From positions 1-5,951 of the forward strand of contig JALWOO010000352.1 of the NCBI GenBank assembly GCA_027083485.1: DNA of 5,951 bases, read 5' to 3'. The position numbers were made by a program, and so were the translations under genes. The stretch is from Amylibacter sp. (GTDB lineage Bacteria > Pseudomonadota > Alphaproteobacteria > Rhodobacterales > Rhodobacteraceae). The notes beneath the pieces were generated by a model that was not told the origin of the DNA, ran no database searches, and saw only the letters and a list, made by a program, of their open reading frames with translations. Below are positions 1-3,162 of this stretch, one piece after another (position 1 is the first letter of the stretch; every line of letters starts with the position of its first letter).

Positions 1-535
1 GGCGGCGGGTGTCGGGCTTGAGATGATGGCGGATGTTGCCGGTCTGGAAGCGGTTATTGTCTCCATCGGCGGCGGTGGGTTGATGAGCGGTGTGGCCACG
101 GCAATCAAGGCGATAAATCCGGATTGCGAGGTGCTGGGGGTGGAACCCTTTGGCGCGGCCTCTATGCATGACAGTTTGAAACAGGGCGCGCCGGTGACGC
201 TGGAGGCGGTGAAAACACTGGCAGACAGCCTTGGGGCGCCAATGGCCCTGCCTTATAGTTTCGGGGCGGCACAGCGGTTTGTGGATGACGTGGTTCTGGT
301 CAGTGACGAGATGATCTGCGCCGGATTGGCGGTGTTTCAGCAAGAGGCCAAGCTGGCGGTGGAACCTGCTGCGGGGGCGGTTTTGGCAGCGGCGCTCGGG
401 CCGTATCGCGAACGGGTCAGTGGCAAGAAGCTGGGCCTTGTGGTCTGTGGCGCCAACATTGACCCGCAAGGCTACGGCACCCTTTTGGCAAAGGGTGCCG
501 CTTCTATGGATGGTTTGTTAACCGGCGAAATATGA
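1..535 (+). CDS. Threonine/serine dehydratase, PLP-dependent fold type II (3' part only)
   Basis: The reading frame is open from base 2 to the stop at 533-535, giving 177 residues of a protein whose N-terminal part, including the PLP-binding lysine, lies left of the window. The family deaminates L-threonine or L-serine to a 2-oxo acid plus ammonia in the cytoplasm. Seen directly: the start AAGVGLE resembles the segment just before the phosphate-binding loop of threonine dehydratases. The loop SIGGGGL follows at visible residues 21-27, then EVLGVEP near 43-49, KLAVEPAAGA near 117-126, and the C-terminal cofactor motif VVCGANID at 147-154. There is no room for an ACT/regulatory domain after the catalytic domain, so it resembles short catabolic dehydratases or serine racemase-like enzymes rather than the long biosynthetic IlvA. 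The ATG at 23 is internal and not the real start. The end overlaps the convergent phosphate transporter gene by 18 bases. Substrate specificity cannot be decided from this fragment. Confidence 0.88.
   Translation, partial: AAGVGLEMMADVAGLEAVIVSIGGGGLMSGVATAIKAINPDCEVLGVEPFGAASMHDSLKQGAPVTLEAVKTLADSLGAPMALPYSFGAAQRFVDDVVLVSDEMICAGLAVFQQEAKLAVEPAAGAVLAAALGPYRERVSGKKLGLVVCGANIDPQGYGTLLAKGAASMDGLLTGEI
475..500 (-). terminator. Terminator-like hairpin for the phosphate transporter gene, inside the dehydratase CDS
   Basis: Bases 475-485 (CGGCACCCTTT) and 490-500 (AAAGGGTGCCG) are perfectly complementary, giving an 11-bp stem with a 4-base loop. Read on the minus strand, the hairpin begins 17 bases after the stop codon of the phosphate transporter, the usual place for an intrinsic terminator. 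The base run after the stem on the minus strand (TAGCCTTGCG) is not a T tract, and the plus-strand side is not a clean one either. It may therefore act as a 3'-end stabilising structure, a Rho-assisted terminator or a bidirectional element. It encodes part of the dehydratase (GTLLAKGA), so some symmetry could be chance, but an 11-bp perfect stem is long. Confidence 0.45.
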
Positions 536-2002
536 CAGCACCAGAAAGATCAGCGCGGATAGCAGACCGGCGGCGGGCACTGTAATCACCCAGGCGGCGA
601 TAATGGTCAGGAAATGGCTGCGGCGCACCAGTTTGCGGTATTTCCGTTTCTTTTTCAGGGCTTTGGCGGCTTCGGTGGCGACAACCTGTTGCACTTCGGC
701 AGCATTGGTGGAGACGCGCCAGTGGAATTCGCGAAAAAAACCGACCCCGAACACAGCCCCAACCGCGATGTGGGTGGAGCTGACCGGCAGGCCGAGCCAG
801 CTTGCGATAATCACGGTGATCGCGGCGGAGAGCGCCACACAATAGGCCCGCAGCGGATTAAGCCTGGTGATGCTTTCACCCACCATGCGGATCATTTTCG
901 GGCCAAACAACAGCAAGCCGATGGACAGGCCGGCCGCCCCGATCCCCATCACCCAAAAAGGAATTGCAACCTTGGCGGCGACATCGCCCATATCGACCGT
1001 ATGCACAATCGCGGCCAGCGGACCGACCGCATTGGCCACATCATTGGCACCATGGGCAAAGGAAAGAAGGGCCGCCGCAAACACCAGCGGCACACTGAAC
1101 AAGCCGCGCACGGTTTCCTTGGTGTTGGGTTTGCCTTCGGATTGCTTGCGGATCAGAGGTTTGGTGATGAAATAGCTCGCCGCCCCGATGGCCAGACCAA
1201 TCAGCAAAGCCGTTTGCAGGTCGATCTTGATGATTTTTTTCAAGCCCTTGACCGCCAGATAGGCCGAAAAAGCCCCTGCCATAATCGAGATCAGGATCGG
1301 CAGCCAGCGCCGCGCGGCCTTGATTTTATCTTGTTGATCAGAGACTTGCGACTTGATGAACCACAAAAACAGCGCCGCAACAAGCCCGCCAAGCACAGGC
1401 GATATTACCCAGCTGGCGGCGATCTGGGCCATTTTAGGCCAGTTGACTGCAGCAAAACCGGCAGCCGCCATGCCGGCCCCCAGAACCCCGCCCACAATCG
1501 AATGGGTGGTAGAGACTGGCGCGCCCAGCCATGTTGCCAGGTTCAGCCACAACGCCCCGGCCATCAATGCGGCCAGCATGATCCAGACAAAGGTTTGCGC
1601 ATCATTGATGAATGACGGGTCAATGATGCCTTTGGAGATCGTGCCGACCACATCGCCACCGGCCAGCAAAGCACCAGCCGTTTCAAAAATCGCGGCAATC
1701 AACAAGGCTCCGCCCATGGTCAGAGCATTGGCACCAACTGCCGGCCCGACGTTGTTGGCCACATCATTGGCACCGATATTCAGCGCCATATAGGCCCCGA
1801 TCGCAGCGGCCGCCGTGATAATCAGCCCAGCAGATCCCATGCCAAATGCAAAGCTGGCGATCAGACCACATTGAAAGATAAAAAGCCCAGCCAGTGCAGG
1901 CGCAACCAGTGGGCGGCGAATAGCAAGTGTGGCCTGTTCCAGAACAACCCGGGATTTAAGATCCCTGTCAAGCGTACGATTCGGGCGGGGGTTTTTGGCC
2001 AT
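518..2002 (-). CDS. pit: PiT-family inorganic phosphate transporter
   Basis: This 494-residue inner-membrane protein is close to the usual length of bacterial PiT carriers, which take up phosphate (often as a metal-phosphate complex) with protons or sodium. The family's duplicated signature is present in both halves: GANDVANNVGP at residues 77-87 and HGANDVANAVGP at 317-328, with the conserved aspartates at 80 and 321. Each is followed by the matching second motif, APVSTTHSIVGG at 161-172 and LPVSSTHIAVGA at 405-416. Hydrophobic segments are spread along the chain, for example 32-54, 57-74, 97-115, 138-156, 195-215, 233-251, 263-280, 302-316, 346-367, 385-403 and 465-492. Basic stretches at 281-299 and 446-462 are probably cytoplasmic. 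The ATG at 2000-2002 has GAGG 8 bases upstream. No DUF47/PhoU-like partner gene lies beside it, although many bacterial pit genes have one. The transcribed ion and exact substrate are inferred from family only. Confidence 0.95.
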   Translation of the reverse strand: MAKNPRPNRTLDRDLKSRVVLEQATLAIRRPLVAPALAGLFIFQCGLIASFAFGMGSAGLIITAAAAIGAYMALNIGANDVANNVGPAVGANALTMGGALLIAAIFETAGALLAGGDVVGTISKGIIDPSFINDAQTFVWIMLAALMAGALWLNLATWLGAPVSTTHSIVGGVLGAGMAAAGFAAVNWPKMAQIAASWVISPVLGGLVAALFLWFIKSQVSDQQDKIKAARRWLPILISIMAGAFSAYLAVKGLKKIIKIDLQTALLIGLAIGAASYFITKPLIRKQSEGKPNTKETVRGLFSVPLVFAAALLSFAHGANDVANAVGPLAAIVHTVDMGDVAAKVAIPFWVMGIGAAGLSIGLLLFGPKMIRMVGESITRLNPLRAYCVALSAAITVIIASWLGLPVSSTHIAVGAVFGVGFFREFHWRVSTNAAEVQQVVATEAAKALKKKRKYRKLVRRSHFLTIIAAWVITVPAAGLLSALIFLVLSYFAG

Positions 2003-2010
2003 TTGTGATG

Positions 2011-2014
2011 CCTC
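2011..2014 (-). promoter_or_regulatory. Ribosome binding site of the phosphate transporter
   Basis: The minus strand reads GAGG followed by 8 bases and then ATG. It supports the start at 2002, which also leaves a plausible basic N-terminus ahead of the first membrane segment. Confidence 0.6.
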
Positions 2015-2027
2015 ATCAAGGGATTAG

Positions 2028-2048
2028 CGGGGTCTTTTCAAGAACCCG
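2028..2048 (-). promoter_or_regulatory. Leader hairpin upstream of the phosphate transporter
   Basis: Bases 2028-2036 (CGGGGTCTT) and 2040-2048 (AAGAACCCG) pair over nine positions with one mismatch (2032/2044) around a 3-base loop. It falls 26-46 bases upstream of the transporter start codon, inside the predicted 5' untranslated leader if transcription begins near 2062. It could be an mRNA-stabilising or regulatory stem, or an imperfect palindromic operator. It leaves the GAGG site free, so simple occlusion of the ribosome site is not obvious. No known riboswitch is recognised. Confidence 0.4.
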
Positions 2049-2068
2049 AGTGTCAGATTTGTTTCTGG

Positions 2069-2098
2069 ATTATGATGGTTTTGTAACAGTTGTGTAAC
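2069..2098 (-). promoter_or_regulatory. Candidate promoter of the phosphate transporter gene
   Basis: On the minus strand CATAAT (2074-2069) matches the -10 consensus at five of six bases. GTTACA (2098-2093), 18 bases upstream, matches the -35 consensus at four of six. Transcription would start near 2062, giving a leader of about 60 bases. The -35 region coincides with the Pho-box-like repeat, so a regulator bound there could directly affect polymerase. This is a consensus match only. Confidence 0.4.
2081..2098. promoter_or_regulatory. Pho-box-like direct repeat (possible PhoB site)
   Basis: The plus strand reads TTGTAAC, AGTT, GTGTAAC: two 7-base units with an identical TGTAAC core separated by 4 bases, so an 11-base period. 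That is the geometry of the PhoB box (two CTGTCAT-like 7-mers with a 4-base spacer); the units differ from the CTGTCAT/TTGTCAC pattern by an A where C is usual. It lies about 80 bases upstream of the phosphate transporter, a known class of PhoB target in alphaproteobacteria, including cases where PhoB represses pit. The better-matching reading points away from the transporter, and a weak -10 (TATTTT, 2109-2114) follows on the plus strand, so orientation is unresolved. Confidence 0.45.
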
Positions 2099-2109
2099 GC
2101 GGCGCGGTT

Positions 2110-2129
2110 ATTTTCCGTCCCGGGAAAAT
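2110..2129. repeat. Perfect 7-bp inverted repeat in the intergenic region
   Basis: ATTTTCC at 2110-2116 and GGAAAAT at 2123-2129 are exact complements around a 6-base centre. It is immediately beyond the Pho-like repeat and could be an operator half-site pair or a weak stem. No regulator can be assigned from sequence alone. Confidence 0.3.
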
Positions 2130-2179
2130 CATTGTATTCCCGTTCAATTCCACAGATTACCGGCATCAGCCGCATGCTT

Positions 2180-2208
2180 GGCAATTTTGCCGCAAACCTG
2201 CGATTGCC
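2180..2208. repeat. Bulged hairpin between the HAD gene and the phosphate transporter
   Basis: GGCAAT (2180-2185) pairs with ATTGCC (2203-2208). Directly inside it CGCA (2191-2194) pairs with TGCG (2199-2202) around the loop AACC, with a 5-base bulge (TTTGC) on one side. The total is ten base pairs in 29 bases. It lies 67-95 bases past the stop codon of the HAD gene on the minus strand, so it might help define that transcript's 3' end, but no T tract follows on either strand. The remainder of the 2003-2274 interval holds no supportable gene. Confidence 0.35.
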
Positions 2209-2274
2209 GACGGGCCGGACACAGGATCAGGAAGTATTGGGCAAGGCTGAAATTTATTTGGCCGTTCCTGCGGA

Positions 2275-3069
2275 TTACCCCGCCGACAACAGCTTTTCAG
2301 CAAGTTCGACAAACCCGTTCCCGCCCCTTTGGGCGCAAATCCATGCGGGTTCCGCGCTCATCTGCCCCTTGAAATCGGCCACATTTGCAACCCCGCAGGC
2401 ATTGGGGAAAAAGCCGAACATGGGGGCGTCATTGGGGCTGTCGCCGCAAAATACCACCTTGTCCTTCTGCGCTTCCAGATCAAACCCCAGTACCTCCCCG
2501 GCAAAGCGGCGCGACATGGACAGCTTGTCATAATGCCCGAACCAGCCGTTCACATGGATTGAAGACACCTTGGCCACGGCACCGGCATCTTCAAATACTG
2601 ACACGATTTTGGCTACCGCCCCAGCATCCAGCGGCGGCACGTCTTCGCAAAAATCCACCGCCAGATCGGCCTCGCGGTAAGGTTGATCCGCTGAAATCGC
2701 ACAGCCCGGCACTTCGGCCAGAACACGCGCCCGAATTTGCGCCAATTTGGCCGCATTCGCCGCGCGCGTGGCCGCATCCGCGAAATACACCCGCCGCATT
2801 TTGCGCGTTGTCGCATCATAGGCAAAATAAAAGGCCCCGTTTTCGCCAACCACCCCGCTCACCGGCCAGAACCGCGCGATCATATCGCACCAACCGGCCG
2901 GGCGGCCGGTAATCGGGGCCACATGAAACCCCGCATGATACAGATCCTCAAGCGCCTGATAGGCCCGCGCGGGCAAGCGGCCGTCCTGAGTCAGGGTGTC
3001 ATCTATATCCGCAAAAACCGTGGTTATGCCGGCAGCGGTTTGATCGGGCATTTCGGAAATCGGGCGCAT
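2275..3069 (-). CDS. HAD-superfamily hydrolase, probable subclass IIB phosphatase
   Basis: A 264-residue cytoplasmic phosphatase of the haloacid dehalogenase superfamily; members use an aspartyl-phosphate intermediate and Mg2+. All four motifs are visible: motif I DIDDT at residues 21-25 (nucleophile D21, acid/base D23), motif II TGR at 54-56, motif III lysine K182 in YDKLSM, and motif IV GDSPNDAPMF at 209-218. The roughly 120-residue insert between motifs II and III is where C2-type caps sit, pointing to class IIB (Cof, sucrose-phosphatase and mannosyl-3-phosphoglycerate phosphatase relatives). The substrate is not identifiable. The ATG at 3067-3069 is chosen because GAGG precedes it by 5 bases. 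The frame stays open up to a TTG at 3115-3117, which would add 16 residues but has no good ribosome site. It lies 93 bases downstream of the RTX gene on the same strand; co-transcription is possible but not shown. Confidence 0.85.
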   Translation of the reverse strand: MRPISEMPDQTAAGITTVFADIDDTLTQDGRLPARAYQALEDLYHAGFHVAPITGRPAGWCDMIARFWPVSGVVGENGAFYFAYDATTRKMRRVYFADAATRAANAAKLAQIRARVLAEVPGCAISADQPYREADLAVDFCEDVPPLDAGAVAKIVSVFEDAGAVAKVSSIHVNGWFGHYDKLSMSRRFAGEVLGFDLEAQKDKVVFCGDSPNDAPMFGFFPNACGVANVADFKGQMSAEPAWICAQRGGNGFVELAEKLLSAG

Positions 3070-3074
3070 GGCAT

Positions 3075-3078
3075 CCTC
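3075..3078 (-). promoter_or_regulatory. Ribosome binding site deciding the HAD hydrolase start
   Basis: The minus strand reads ACGAGG, then ATGCC, then the ATG at 3069. The GAGG with a 5-base spacer favours this start over the upstream in-frame TTG (3117) and the downstream in-frame ATG (3051). Confidence 0.6.
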
Positions 3079-3089
3079 GTGGTTTTGAC

Positions 3090-3125
3090 GGCAGGGTTTT
3101 CCTCTTGTTGCCGCCAAAACCCGCC
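3090..3125 (-). repeat. Long inverted repeat between the RTX gene and the HAD gene
   Basis: On the minus strand GGCGGGTTTT (3125-3116) pairs with AAAACCC, an unpaired T, and GCC (3100-3090), giving ten base pairs with one bulge around a 15-base loop. A second, outer pair flanks it: TTTTGACG at 3083-3090 and CGTCAAAA at 3153-3160 on the plus strand are exact complements. Together they can fold most of the 93-base interval. No T tract follows, so it is not a classic intrinsic terminator. A role in 3'-end stability or partial termination after the RTX gene, or in expression of the HAD gene, is inference. Confidence 0.4.
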
Positions 3126-3162
3126 AAGGTAAACCACCGTTTTATGGCGAAACGTCAAAATC

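Noticed and set aside
614..1615. A 333-residue plus-strand open frame opposite the phosphate transporter
   Set aside because: Its translation is rich in R, G, H, Q and P with no recognisable motif, and it lies antisense to a well-supported membrane protein with duplicated signatures. It is a shadow of the minus-strand codon pattern.
2090..2533. A 147-residue plus-strand open frame beginning in the intergenic region and running antisense into the HAD gene
   Set aside because: No ribosome binding site or family motif is seen, and more than half overlaps the HAD coding sequence on the opposite strand.
3115..3117. TTG start giving a 280-residue HAD protein
   Set aside because: The extra 16 residues show no family similarity and the codon lacks a ribosome site, while the ATG at 3069 has GAGG 5 bases upstream.
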